Shown here: positions 25,648 through 34,561 of the stretch, in pieces
How positions within the stretch are numbered: the stretch's first letter is position 1
Layout of the letters: each line of letters begins with the position of its first letter
Source of the DNA: Rhodobacteraceae bacterium WFHF2C18
GTDB lineage: Bacteria > Pseudomonadota > Alphaproteobacteria > Rhodobacterales > Rhodobacteraceae
Length of the DNA stretch: 64,000 bases
Direction: 5' to 3'
Assembly: GCA_002166865.1 (NCBI GenBank)
Contig: NHTQ01000001.1
Coordinates: 62,001-126,000 of the forward strand
Notes under the pieces: model-generated
Seen by the model: only the letters and a program-made list of their open reading frames with translations
Told to the model about the DNA's origin: nothing
Databases searched by the model: none
Translations under genes and position numbers: made by a program

Positions 25648-27049
25648 AACGCGTTGTGGCAAGATAATCGCCTGAGACGGCTTCCATGGACTCCGCCCGC
25701 ACCGTCTCCAGGAACGTCCGCCAGGCCTCTTGGTCCGTCGCGAAGCGCTGGCTCCAGGTGACGGTCAGGTGGTCCCCGTCATCCGTCTCCATGCGCCAGA
25801 AGTCTTCATGCGCATAGCGGTAGATCCGGACGTCGACCGAGAGACCATCCTCGATAAACACGCCGCTGAACTTCGATTCGATCTTGGCTGGTGGCAGGGA
25901 GACGATCCCGGACGCGCCTTTTCGCGTCGCTAGGCCGCGCCCGCCTGTATCGCTTGTTCCCTCGCCATTCGATTTCCGGCGTGTCCTGGCGAATTGAATG
26001 ATCGCCAGGTTGGTCACCGCGAAAAGACCGAGGAATCCCAAAAACGCCACCCACGCCATCATTGACTGATCATACAGCAAAACGCCGGCGACAACGGGCG
26101 TGATGACCATGGGCGCCATGACGAGGGTGGTCAGCGGATTGGAGAGCGCTTTCCGGCCGCGCCCCAGAACGACGATTTCCAGGCCGCGGCGGATTTTCTG
26201 GTGCAGGTGCATCCGGTCGGGGTGGTGAATGGGCAGACCATCCAGGGCCCGCCGCGTGATCGTGTGCGCGACATCCGCGAGCGGCCAGAACAGGACGAGC
26301 AGGAGGGCCGGGACCGCGACGCCCGGCGCCAGTGCCGCAATCGAGATCGCAATCCAGACGAGAAAATGCCCCAGCGTATAGGCACCCGCATCGCCGAGGA
26401 ACAGGCGCCCAACGGGCCAATTGAAGAAGAAAAAGCCCAGCGTGCCGGCCGCGAGCAGCCCCGAGAGCACGGCCATCTGATCCAGCCCGACCCTGTGCGC
26501 GATATACGACAGGCCCACGGCCGCCGCACCGATGGTCAATGCCGCCAAGCCGTTCATTCCGTCGATCAGGTTCAGAGCATGGCAGAAACCCGCCGCGAAC
26601 AATACCGTTATCGGAATCCCGAAGGTGGCGATCGCCAGGGCATCGTCCAGGAAGGGCAGGTCCGCGCGTGGCGCCCAGAGCCCGAGGGCCGCCGTCGCGA
26701 TCACCGCCGAGACGATGGCGGCCAGGAAACGCCGAAAGGGCGAGACGAGATACCCGAGGTCTTCCGACACGCCGGCCAGGAAGACGGGAAGGCCCGAGGC
26801 TATCAACCACAGCGAGTGCTGGCCCGCCGTCTGGTCGCTCAAGGCCGCCGCACCCAGGCAAAGGCCGCACAGCACGGCCACACCGCCCAGGCGCAGCGGT
26901 TCGCCGACATGTGAATTTTGCACCGCCCGCCTGTCATCGCGGGGGCGGATGAAACGCTCGATAATTGACTGGCACTCTGTCAGTAAGAAGGACAGCGCGA
27001 CTGAGAGGCTCGCCGCGATTACAAGGGACCATAGATAGGGTTCCGACAC
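25646..27049 (-). CDS. WecA/MraY-like polyprenyl-phosphate sugar-1-phosphate transferase with C-terminal extension
   Basis: An integral membrane enzyme expected to start repeat-unit assembly by moving a HexNAc-1-phosphate onto undecaprenyl phosphate. Of its 467 residues, about 1-350 form the multi-helix GT4/MraY-like core. Catalytic elements are CHALNLIDGMNGLA, FLGDAGAYTLGHFL and HHPDRMHLHQKIRRG. After residue ~360 comes a soluble extension of ~100 residues containing SGVFIEDGLSVDVRIYRYA and LTVTWSQRFATDQEAWRTFL, which is not part of typical WecA. The start is GTG at 27049. It sits alone on the minus strand, its stop inside the 37-bp repeats, with a recombinase remnant upstream. Confidence 0.85.
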   Translation of the reverse strand: MSEPYLWSLVIAASLSVALSFLLTECQSIIERFIRPRDDRRAVQNSHVGEPLRLGGVAVLCGLCLGAAALSDQTAGQHSLWLIASGLPVFLAGVSEDLGYLVSPFRRFLAAIVSAVIATAALGLWAPRADLPFLDDALAIATFGIPITVLFAAGFCHALNLIDGMNGLAALTIGAAAVGLSYIAHRVGLDQMAVLSGLLAAGTLGFFFFNWPVGRLFLGDAGAYTLGHFLVWIAISIAALAPGVAVPALLLVLFWPLADVAHTITRRALDGLPIHHPDRMHLHQKIRRGLEIVVLGRGRKALSNPLTTLVMAPMVITPVVAGVLLYDQSMMAWVAFLGFLGLFAVTNLAIIQFARTRRKSNGEGTSDTGGRGLATRKGASGIVSLPPAKIESKFSGVFIEDGLSVDVRIYRYAHEDFWRMETDDGDHLTVTWSQRFATDQEAWRTFLETVRAESMEAVSGDYLATTR

Positions 27050-27289
27050 GGGACTGAACTCGAATTTGGTGCACTGGAGCGTTCGGGAATCGCGTGCAAT
27101 AAATGGAACGGTTTAGATCCTTTAGTAAACCCCCGGTAGAAAACTTTCACGAACCATTGCCGTTTGGTCGCGCACGGCGACACGCGGAGAGCGCCAAAAA
27201 TGTCGGTGCGACGGACGATTGGACGGATCGGCGGTTTCTTGCGCGGGTTCTGTCTGGCGTTTCGCAAGCGTCGAGAGCCGGGTTTCCCG

Positions 27290-27612
27290 CCCCACACATT
27301 GCGCTCGGCTGTCTCCGGGGACCGCGACAGCCTGTTGATGGACCTCCAGCCGCCCGCGCGCATGACCGCGGCCGTCTCGAATCCCATGCAGAGCAGGTCC
27401 TGGGCGGCGCCTACGCGGAGGGAGTGCCCGCTGAAACCTTCCGTAGCCACCGGGTCCAGTCCGGAGCGCGTGGCCGCGGCCTTGATCAAGCGCTTGACCG
27501 TCGTGGTGCTGAGGCCGCGGTCGAGCGCCTTGCCCTGGTAGATCGGACAGAAGAGCCAGGAGAGGCCCGGCCCGCACCGATCGAGCCAGTGGCGTACACG
27601 CCGCGCTGTTCG
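27290..27612 (-). pseudogene. Third tyrosine recombinase, truncated and decayed
   Basis: About 108 codons match the C-terminal third of the recombinases at 16855 and 21626: LSWLFCPIYQGKALDRGLST, TTVKRLIKAAATRSGLDP, FSGHSLRVGAAQDLLCMG and AGGWRSINRL. The end reads LSRSPETAERNVWG where intact copies have L(A/S)RYLE(K/H)AEHNVW, so the nucleophilic tyrosine is a serine. The N-terminal domain and the first catalytic Arg and Lys are missing. It lies about 300 bases from the 3' end of the tRNA-Ser gene. Nothing recognisable was found between 27613 and 27907. Confidence 0.85.
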
Positions 27613-27907
27613 ACCCTGTACAAGGTGGAGCCCAAGCGCGCAGCGCTTGGCCTTCACGACAAGGGCTTCCGTCTCGACAAGACCGATCCCGCCGGGGCGT
27701 ATTACGAAGAAATGTTGAGGGCCCTGTAGCGCCGCGAGAGCGCAAAGCTTCCCCCGGCGTCGGGGGCAGTCTGTCCGCTAACGCGGACGACTCCGAAGAA
27801 TGACCCCCGTGCCACCTGATTGACCACGCCTTCCTGTGGCCAACAGCGAGGCCAATAAGCTGATTCACTTATCGCGTAAATTGCTGTTATCATTGATAAT
27901 ATAGGGG

Positions 27908-27997
27908 TGGCGGAGGAGGTGGGATTCGAACCCACGGTACGCTTTCACGTACGCCGGTTTTCAAGACCGGTGCAATCGACCACTCTGCCACTCCTCC
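27908..27997 (-). tRNA. tRNA-Ser (anticodon UGA)
   Basis: On the minus strand the gene begins GGAGGAG and ends CTCCTCC-G-CCA, giving a full seven-pair acceptor stem with encoded CCA. The anticodon stem-loop CCGGT-CTTGAAA-ACCGG has anticodon TGA, reading UCA. A long variable arm (CGTACGTGAAAGCGTACG) is typical of serine tRNAs, and the T-loop reads GGTTCGAATCC. Its 3' end faces the mosaic region to the left, a usual position for integrase target sites. Confidence 0.95.
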
Positions 27998-28195
27998 GGT
28001 CCGGCTTCCCTAGCGCGCGGACAGCGATTCTGGAAGCGGTTTGAGCAGAGGGAATTCCGCCGATGGCCTTCGCGGAGGCTTTTCTTGGCCGCACCGAGCC
28101 GCTAAACTCCGTCTCGGCAAGGCAACGGCGCGGACAAGGCCCGGGCAACGGGCGAGCGCCGCCAAAGGCGGCCGATACGGGCAAGGGGCGAGGGA

Positions 28196-29067
28196 ATGAC
28201 TGTCACAGCAACGCATGCACATGCCGGGCTGCGCGGCGCGGGCCTGATCGCGGCCTGCCTGCTTCTGGTCGGGGGATGCTCGGAAACAGGGGCGCCGGGG
28301 TTCCTGGCGCCGAAGGAAGAGGCGGCGGCCGAAGAGCCCGCACCGGGCGCCGACTCGGTCAAGCTGGTCGAGCGTGACGTGGAGGCGCCGGAGGTCTTCG
28401 AGGTCACCGACATGGGGCTGTGGGACGGCCGCCCCTCGCTCGGCGGGGTCTGGGTGGCCCATCCGGAGGTGGACGAGCCCGAGCGGGTCATCATCCGCAA
28501 CATGAAGAATTCCAAGTTCGTGATCGGGGCCCTGTTCCGGCGCGAGCGGGAGAACCCCGGCCCGGTGATCCAGGTCTCCTCGGACGCGGCGGAGGCGCTG
28601 GGCATGCTGGCCGGGCAGCCCGCGCAGCTCAACGTCACGGCCCTGCGCCGGGAGGAGGCGCCCGCCGCCGGGGAGACCGCCGCGGCGGAGGGCGCCCCCC
28701 CGTGGCCGCCCCCGACGACATCGAAGAGGCCGCGCTGGAGCCCGTCGAGGGCGCCGAAGCGGCCATCGAGGCCGCCGAGAGTACGGGGCAGGCCGCCGAT
28801 GAGAGCGCGCCCGCGGCGCCTGCCGCCGCGGAACTGGAAAAGCCCTACATCCAGATCGGCATCTTCAGCGTGGAGCAGAACGCGCGCAACACCGCCACGG
28901 CCATGCGCCGGGAGGGCATGGTGCCCACGGTCAAGAAGCAGAGCGCCCGGGACAAGACCTTCTGGCGGGTCATCGTCGGCCCGGCCACCTCGAAATCGGA
29001 ACGCGCGGTGCTGCTTGACAAGATCAAGGAGGTGGGTTTCGACGACGCCTACTTCGTGTCCGAGTGA
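28196..29067 (+). CDS. SPOR-domain lipoprotein, interrupted by a frameshift
   Basis: The N-terminus is a lipoprotein signal ending LLVGGC (lipobox, Cys about residue 28), then an acidic linker. The C-terminus, in another frame, is a SPOR domain binding septal peptidoglycan: YIQIGIFSVEQNARNTATAM through FWRVIVGPATSKSE to VGFDDAYFVSE. The frames meet at a run of seven C at 28695-28701; eight C would join them as EGAPPVAAPDD. This is a one-base deletion in a homopolymer, either real or a sequencing error. The shifted frame has no stop and would fuse in frame to the carboxypeptidase that follows. Gene order with a D-Ala-D-Ala carboxypeptidase fits a cell-envelope role. Confidence 0.75.
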
Positions 29068-29077
29068 GACGACCATC

Positions 29078-30250
29078 ATGACCCTGCCGCATCCCCTTCG
29101 CGCCCTCCTCGGCCTTGCCCTGCTGGTCGCGCTGGCGCTGCCGGCGCGCGCCTTCGAGACCCAGGCGCAGGCCGCTTTCGTGACCGACATGGGCACCGGC
29201 ACCGTGCTGCTGAGCAAGAACGCCGACGCGCCGCTGCCGCCGGCCTCCATGTCGAAACTCATGACGCTCTACGTCGCCTTCGAGGCGATCCGCGAGGGGC
29301 GCCTGTCCCTGGACGAGAAGCTGCCGGTCTCGCGCCACGCCATGAGCTACGGCGGCTCGACCATGTTCCTGGACACCACCGATCGCGTCCGGGTCGAGGA
29401 CCTGCTGCGCGGAATCATCGTGCTGTCGGGCAACGACGCCTGCGCGGTCATCGCCGAGGCGCTCAGCCCCGACGGGACCGAGGCGGGTTTCGCCCGCTAC
29501 ATGACGCAGCGTGCGCGCCAGATGGGGCTGACGAACTCCACCTTCACCAACTCGAACGGCTGGCCCGCCCCCGGCCACCGCATGAGCATGCGCGACCTGG
29601 CGCTGCTGGCGCGCCGGATCATCGAGGACTTCCCCGGGTTCTACCCGATGTTCGCCGAGACCGAGTACGCCTTCGACGGGCGCGCCCCGCAGAACACGCG
29701 CAACCGCAACCCGCTGCTGGAGCTCGGGATCGGGGCCGACGGGCTCAAGACCGGGCACACCCAGGAAGCGGGCTACGGCCTCGTGGGATCGGCCAAGCAG
29801 GGCGACCGGCGGGTGATCTTCGCGTTGTCGGGCCTGCCAACGGCCCAGGCCCGCGCCGAAGAGGCCGAGATGCTGATCAACTGGTCCTTCCGCCAGTTCG
29901 TCGAACGCCGGGTCCTAAAGGCCGGCGAGGAACTGGCCCGCGCCGAGGTCTGGATGGGCGAGGCGCAGAGCGTCGGGCTCGCCCCCGCCGAGGACATCGT
30001 GACCCTGTTGCCGGTTCTGGCCGGCGACGAGGTGGACGCGCAGGTGATCCACGACGGCCCCGTGCGGGCGCCGGTGTCCCAGGGCACGGAACTGGGCGAA
30101 CTGGTCTTCGCGCCCGAGGGCCTGCCCGAGACGCGGGTGCCGCTGGTGGCCACGCGGGACGTGCCCAGGGGCGGCTTCATGGCCCGGCTGCGCACCGTGT
30201 CGCGGCACCTGATCACCCGCCTGCGCGAAGGGCCCGAGGGCGCGCTGTGA
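29078..30250 (+). CDS. D-alanyl-D-alanine carboxypeptidase (PBP5/6 type)
   Basis: Trims the terminal D-Ala from peptidoglycan stem peptides in the periplasm. A 390-residue peptidase S11 with a clear signal peptide (ALLGLALLVALALPARAFET). The active-site triad is present: SxxK in PASMSKLMTLYVAFE, SxN in VLSGNDACAVIAE and KTG in GADGLKTGHTQEAG. A C-terminal beta-sandwich domain follows and the last residues form a basic amphipathic anchor (MARLRTVSRHLITRLRE). ATG 29078 is separated by ten bases from the SPOR gene. The stop overlaps the tmk GTG. Confidence 0.9.
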   Translation: MTLPHPLRALLGLALLVALALPARAFETQAQAAFVTDMGTGTVLLSKNADAPLPPASMSKLMTLYVAFEAIREGRLSLDEKLPVSRHAMSYGGSTMFLDTTDRVRVEDLLRGIIVLSGNDACAVIAEALSPDGTEAGFARYMTQRARQMGLTNSTFTNSNGWPAPGHRMSMRDLALLARRIIEDFPGFYPMFAETEYAFDGRAPQNTRNRNPLLELGIGADGLKTGHTQEAGYGLVGSAKQGDRRVIFALSGLPTAQARAEEAEMLINWSFRQFVERRVLKAGEELARAEVWMGEAQSVGLAPAEDIVTLLPVLAGDEVDAQVIHDGPVRAPVSQGTELGELVFAPEGLPETRVPLVATRDVPRGGFMARLRTVSRHLITRLREGPEGAL

Positions 30251-30873
30251 CCCCGATGGGGCTTTTCGTGAGCTTCGAGGGCATCGACGGCTCGGGCAAG
30301 ACGACCCAGGCGCACATGCTGGCCGAACACCTGGAGGGCGCGGGCCGCGACGTCGTGCTCACGCGCGAGCCCGGCGGCAGCCCCGGCGCCGAGGAAATCC
30401 GCCGCCTCCTGCTGGAGGGCGCCGGCGACCGCTGGTCGCCCGAGACCGAGCTGCTGCTGTTCACCGCCGCGCGTCGCGATCATCTGGAACGGACGATCGG
30501 CCCGGCGCTCGCCGCGGGCCGCGTGGTGATCTGCGACCGCTTCGCCGACAGCACGCGGCTCTACCAGGGCCTTGGCCGGGCCGACCTGCGGCCCCTTGTC
30601 GATCAGCTCCATGCGCTCATGATCGGGCGTGAGCCGGACCTGACCGTGCTGATCGACATGGATCCGGCGACCGGGCTGGAGCGTGCCCTGGCCCGGCGAG
30701 GCGGGGAGGACCGTTTCGAATCCTTCGGCGCGGAGATGCAGGCGCGCCTGCGGCAGGGGTTTCTGGATCTGGCCGGCGAATTTTCCGACCGCTTCGTGGT
30801 GATCGACGGCAACCGCGCGGTCGAGGCGGTGGCGGCCGAGGTGCGCGCGGCGGTGGCGGCGCGGCTGGCATGA
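30247..30873 (+). CDS. tmk: Thymidylate kinase
   Basis: Phosphorylates dTMP to dTDP. The 208-residue length is standard. The P-loop is FEGIDGSGKTTQ, followed by TREPGGSPGAEEIR, the DRFADSTRLYQG lid-adjacent motif and PDLTVLIDMDP. GTG at 30247 has a GAGGG ribosome site and overlaps the dacC-type stop; ATG 30256 is an alternative. The tmk-holB-tatD order is common in bacteria and supports the call. Confidence 0.95.
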   Translation: MTPMGLFVSFEGIDGSGKTTQAHMLAEHLEGAGRDVVLTREPGGSPGAEEIRRLLLEGAGDRWSPETELLLFTAARRDHLERTIGPALAAGRVVICDRFADSTRLYQGLGRADLRPLVDQLHALMIGREPDLTVLIDMDPATGLERALARRGGEDRFESFGAEMQARLRQGFLDLAGEFSDRFVVIDGNRAVEAVAAEVRAAVAARLA

Positions 30874-32003
30874 CCGCGCCCGAGGACGCCGCCCCCGATC
30901 GCGTCGAGGGTGCCCCGCACCCGCGCGAGACGCCGCGGCTGATCGGGCAGGACGCGGCCGAGCGCGCGTTCCTGGCGGCCTTCAACACCGGCCGGCTGCA
31001 CCACGGCTGGCTGATCTCGGGGCCGCGCGGGGTGGGCAAGGCCACGCTGGCCTGGCGGATCGCCCGGTTCCTGCTGGCCACGCACGGGGCTGAGGCCGAG
31101 GCAGAGGCAGAGGCCGGCCTGTTCGGCGCGCCGCCCGCGCCCGAGACGCTGGAGGTGGCCCCCGATCACCCCGTGTCGCGCCGGCTGCTGGCCCGCTCCG
31201 AGCCGCGGCTTTATCACATCACGCGGCGCATCAACGACAGGACGGGCCGCCTGCGCGACCAGATCGTCGCCGAGGACGTGCGCGCACTGGGCGCGTTCCT
31301 GCATCTCAGCGCGGCCGAAGGCGGCCGCCGGGCCGTCGTCATCGACTGCGCCGACGAGATGAACGCCCAGGCCGCCAACGCGCTTCTGAAGATGCTCGAG
31401 GAGCCGCCGGCGCGCACCGTGATCCTGCTGGTCAGTCACCAGCCCGCGCGCCTGTTGCCGACGATCCGATCGCGCTGCCGGGAATTGCGCCTTGCGCCGC
31501 TGGACGCGCCGGCCATGGCCGCGGCGCTGCACCAGGCCGGCATCGATCCCGGCCCCGACACGGCCGCGCTGGCCGAACTCTCCGCCGGCTCGGTGGGCGA
31601 GGCGGTGCGGCTTCTCAACCTCGGTGGCATGGAAAGCTATGCCGAGCTCGTGGCGCTTTTCTCGTCCCTGCCGCGGCTCGACCGGGCCCGCGCGCTGAAA
31701 CTGGCCGAGGGCGCGGCCGCCCGCGGCGCGGAGGAACGGCTGTCGCTGCTTTTCGGGTTGATCGACCTCTTGCTGGCGCGGCTGGCGCGCGCCGGGGCGC
31801 TGGGTGCGCCACCCCCGGTGGAGGCCGCGGCGGGCGAGGCGGCCCTGGCCGCGCGCCTGGCCGCGACGCCGGCGCAGGGACGCGCCTGGGCCCTCTGCCA
31901 ACAGGAGGTGGGCGCGCGCGCCCGCCACGGCCGGGCGGTCAACCTTGACCCTGCCGCGTTGGTCCTAGATACGGTGTTCAGAATACAGAAGGCCGCCGCC
32001 TAG
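30870..32003 (+). CDS. holB: DNA polymerase III delta' subunit
   Basis: Clamp-loader component, cytoplasmic. A 377-residue AAA+ protein with HHGWLISGPRGVGKATLAWR (Walker A region), RRAVVIDCADEMNAQAANAL and KMLEEPPARTVILLVSHQP, then LLPTIRSRCRELRLAPL, the arginine-finger SRC motif. The C-terminal collar domain is Ala-rich. It overlaps tmk by ATGA, and tatD follows after 19 bases. Confidence 0.93.
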   Translation: MTAPEDAAPDRVEGAPHPRETPRLIGQDAAERAFLAAFNTGRLHHGWLISGPRGVGKATLAWRIARFLLATHGAEAEAEAEAGLFGAPPAPETLEVAPDHPVSRRLLARSEPRLYHITRRINDRTGRLRDQIVAEDVRALGAFLHLSAAEGGRRAVVIDCADEMNAQAANALLKMLEEPPARTVILLVSHQPARLLPTIRSRCRELRLAPLDAPAMAAALHQAGIDPGPDTAALAELSAGSVGEAVRLLNLGGMESYAELVALFSSLPRLDRARALKLAEGAAARGAEERLSLLFGLIDLLLARLARAGALGAPPPVEAAAGEAALAARLAATPAQGRAWALCQQEVGARARHGRAVNLDPAALVLDTVFRIQKAAA

Positions 32004-32022
32004 GCACAGCGCGAGGGACCCC

Positions 32023-32826
32023 ATGCGCGAGCAGATCGAGATCACCGACAGCCATTGCCACCTTGATTTCCCCGCCTTCGACGACGCGCGCGCGGCGGTT
32101 GTGGCGCGCGCGCTGGAGGCCGGCGTGACGCGCATGGTGACCATCTGCACCAAGCTGCGCGACGAACCGCGGGTCCGCGCCATCGCCGAAGGCTTCGCGC
32201 CGGTCTTCTACGCCGCCGGAACCCATCCCATGAGCGCCGCCGCGGAACCGATGGTCAGCGCCGATGACCTCGTGGCGCTGGCCGATCATCCCAAGTTCGT
32301 GGGCATCGGCGAGTCGGGGCTCGATTACCATTACACCGGCGAAAGCGCCGACGTGCAGCAGCAAAGCCTGCGCGTGCACATCGAGGCGGCGCGCCGCACC
32401 GGTCTGCCGCTCATCATCCATGCTCGCGACGCCGACGACGACATGGCGCGCATCCTGACCGAGGAATACCGCAACGGCGCCTACAGCTGCGTGATGCATT
32501 GCTTTTCCTCCGGTGCCGGGCTGGCGCGGGCGGCGCTTGATCTGGGTTTCTATCTCTCCATGTCGGGCATCGCAGCCTTCCCCAAGAGCCAGGGGCTGCG
32601 CGACATCTTCGCCGCCGCCCCGGTGGAGCGCATCCTGGTGGAGACCGACGCGCCCTACCTGGCGCCGCCGCCCTACCGCGGCAAGCGCAACGAACCGGCC
32701 TATACCGTCCATACCGCGAAAGTGGGCGCCGAGGTCTTCGGCATGGACTGGCCCGATTTCGCCGCGCAGACGCAGGCCAATTTCGACCGCCTGTTCTGGA
32801 AAGCTGCCCCGGAGGGCGGCCGCTAA
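32023..32826 (+). CDS. tatD: TatD-family metal-dependent deoxyribonuclease/hydrolase
   Basis: A 267-residue TIM-barrel hydrolase with two-metal centre. It starts ITDSHCHLDFPAF (HxH motif), then GTHPMSA, VGIGESGLDYHYTGES with the bridging Glu, LPLIIHARDADDD, MHCFSSGAGLAR and VETDAPYLAPPPYRGKRNEP. Family members act as 3'-5' exonucleases or deacylate D-aminoacyl-tRNA; the exact substrate is not resolved. Its TAA overlaps the ATG of the next gene. Confidence 0.92.
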   Translation: MREQIEITDSHCHLDFPAFDDARAAVVARALEAGVTRMVTICTKLRDEPRVRAIAEGFAPVFYAAGTHPMSAAAEPMVSADDLVALADHPKFVGIGESGLDYHYTGESADVQQQSLRVHIEAARRTGLPLIIHARDADDDMARILTEEYRNGAYSCVMHCFSSGAGLARAALDLGFYLSMSGIAAFPKSQGLRDIFAAAPVERILVETDAPYLAPPPYRGKRNEPAYTVHTAKVGAEVFGMDWPDFAAQTQANFDRLFWKAAPEGGR

Positions 32827-33623
32827 TGGGCGAGATGCGCTTCACCATCCTCGGGTGCGGCTCGTCGGGCGGGGTCCCGCGGCTGGGCAACCACTGGGGG
32901 GACTGCGACCCGCAGAACCCCCGGAACTACCGGCGCCGCTGCTCGATGCTGATCGAACGCGCGGGCCCGGCGGGCACCACCCGCGTGCTGATCGACACCT
33001 CGCCCGACCTGCGCAGCCAGCTTCTGGATGCCGGCGTCGGCACGCTGGAGGCGGTGGTCTACACCCACAGCCACGCCGATCACGTCCACGGGCTGGACGA
33101 TCTGCGCATGATCGTCTTCAACATGAAACAGCGCCTGCCGGTCTGGGCGGACGGCGACACGCAGAACGCGCTTTATTCGCGCTTCGGCTACGCCTTCATG
33201 CAGCCCGAGGGTTCGCCCTATCCCCCGATCCTCGACATGCACACGATCGAAGGCGACATCACGATCCCGGGGCCGGGGGGGCAGGTCACGCTCACGCCGT
33301 TCCAGGTCAACCACGGTGCGATCGATGCGCTCGGCTTCCGGGTCGGGGATCTGGCCTACCTGCCGGACGTCGCGCGCATCCCCGAGGCCGCCTGGCCCGT
33401 GCTGTCGGGGCTTGACTGCTGGGTGCTGGACGCGCTGCGGCGCACGCCGCACCCCACGCATTCGCATCTGGAACAGTCGCTGGACTGGATCGCCCGCGCC
33501 GCGCCGCGCCGCGCGGTACTGACCAACATGCACATCGACATGGACTACCAGACCCTGGTCGAGGAAACGCCCGACCACGTCACCCCCGCCCATGACGGGA
33601 TGACCATCACCTACCCGGCCTGA
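32826..33623 (+). CDS. MBL-fold metal-dependent hydrolase (PhnP-like)
   Basis: A 265-residue metallo-beta-lactamase-fold protein. The opening ILGCGSSGGVPRLGNHWGDC and RCSMLIER are typical of the PhnP/RNase Z-like group. The metal motif is YTHSHADHVHGLDDLR, with further ligands in VNHGAIDALGFRVGDLAYLP (H and D) and HPTHSHLEQSLDW. Phosphodiesterase activity on cyclic ribose phosphates is known for PhnP, but no phosphonate genes are near, so function is uncertain. Linked to tatD by a one-base TAATG overlap. Confidence 0.85.
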   Translation: MGEMRFTILGCGSSGGVPRLGNHWGDCDPQNPRNYRRRCSMLIERAGPAGTTRVLIDTSPDLRSQLLDAGVGTLEAVVYTHSHADHVHGLDDLRMIVFNMKQRLPVWADGDTQNALYSRFGYAFMQPEGSPYPPILDMHTIEGDITIPGPGGQVTLTPFQVNHGAIDALGFRVGDLAYLPDVARIPEAAWPVLSGLDCWVLDALRRTPHPTHSHLEQSLDWIARAAPRRAVLTNMHIDMDYQTLVEETPDHVTPAHDGMTITYPA

Positions 33624-33628
33624 GCGCC

Positions 33629-34558
33629 ATGCAGGCGCTTCTGGATGTCATCCTGCCGGTCTTCCTGGTCATCGGGTTCGGCTACCTCGCGGTCTGGCGG
33701 GGCTGGTTTTCCGATGCCGGGGTGGACGGGCTCATGCGGTTCACCCAGCAGTTCGCGATCCCCTGCCTGCTGTTCACCGCCATCGCCGGGCTCGACCTCG
33801 GCCAGACCTTCGACTGGCGGCTTCTGACCAGCTTCTACGCCGGGGCGCTTGCCGGGTTCCTGCTGGGGCTGTTCGGCGCGCGGCTGCTTTTCGCCCGTCC
33901 GTGGGAGGACAGCGTGGCCATCGGGTTCTGCTGCCTGTTCTCCAACTCGGTGTTGCTGGGGCTGCCGCTGACGGAACGGGCCTACGGCGCGGACGCGCTG
34001 ACCGCGAACTACGCGATCATCGCGCTGCATTCGCCCTTCTGCTACGGGCTTGGCATCTCGGTGATGGAGGTCACGCGCGCCCGCGGCCGGGCGGGCGCGG
34101 CGTTGGTGGGCCAGGTGCTCAAGGCGATGTTTTCCAACGCGCTCATCCTCGGCATCCTGCTGGGGTTCGCGGTGAACCTCTCCGGCGTGCCGCTGCCGGG
34201 CGTGCTGCGCGACGGGCTGGACCTCATGGTGCGCGCCGCCCTGCCGGCGGCCCTGTTCGGGCTGGGCGGGGTGCTGGTGCGCTACCGCCCCGAGGGCGAC
34301 CTGCGCACGGTGCTCTACGTCTGCCTTGTCGGGCTGGTGGTGCATCCGCTGGTGACGCGCGGGCTCGGCCTCGGCTTCCAACTGCCGGTCGATGCCACCC
34401 GCTCGGCGGTGCTGACCGCGGCCATGGCGCCGGGGATCAATACCTACATCTTCGCCAACATGTACGGCCGCGCCCGGCGCGTGGCGGCCTCCAGCGTGCT
34501 GGTCGGAACCGCGCTGTCGATCCTCACCGTCTGGGTCTGGCTCGGCTACCTGCCCTGA
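33629..34558 (+). CDS. AEC-family transporter (auxin efflux carrier type)
   Basis: A 309-residue inner-membrane protein with about ten helices, typical for the AEC family. It begins LLDVILPVFLVIGFGYLAVW. A conserved crossing FSNSVLLGLPLTERAYG matches the family, with MAPGINTYIFANMYGRARRV near the end. Members export or import carboxylates; the substrate here is unknown. It is convergent with the ArsR-type repressor, only three bases apart. Confidence 0.85.
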   Translation: MQALLDVILPVFLVIGFGYLAVWRGWFSDAGVDGLMRFTQQFAIPCLLFTAIAGLDLGQTFDWRLLTSFYAGALAGFLLGLFGARLLFARPWEDSVAIGFCCLFSNSVLLGLPLTERAYGADALTANYAIIALHSPFCYGLGISVMEVTRARGRAGAALVGQVLKAMFSNALILGILLGFAVNLSGVPLPGVLRDGLDLMVRAALPAALFGLGGVLVRYRPEGDLRTVLYVCLVGLVVHPLVTRGLGLGFQLPVDATRSAVLTAAMAPGINTYIFANMYGRARRVAASSVLVGTALSILTVWVWLGYLP

Positions 34559-34561
34559 GCG

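Noticed and set aside
27603-27729. Forward frame ending ...GFRLDKTDPAGAYYEEMLRAL
   Set aside because: Looks like the tail of a real protein, with GC-rich third positions, but I recognise no family and there is no start. It could be a remnant, too weak to list.
28196-30250. Single 684-codon frame covering the SPOR and carboxypeptidase genes
   Set aside because: The middle is a frameshifted Pro/Arg-rich reading of the SPOR domain. The true SPOR C-terminus is in another frame, and the carboxypeptidase has its own start and signal peptide.
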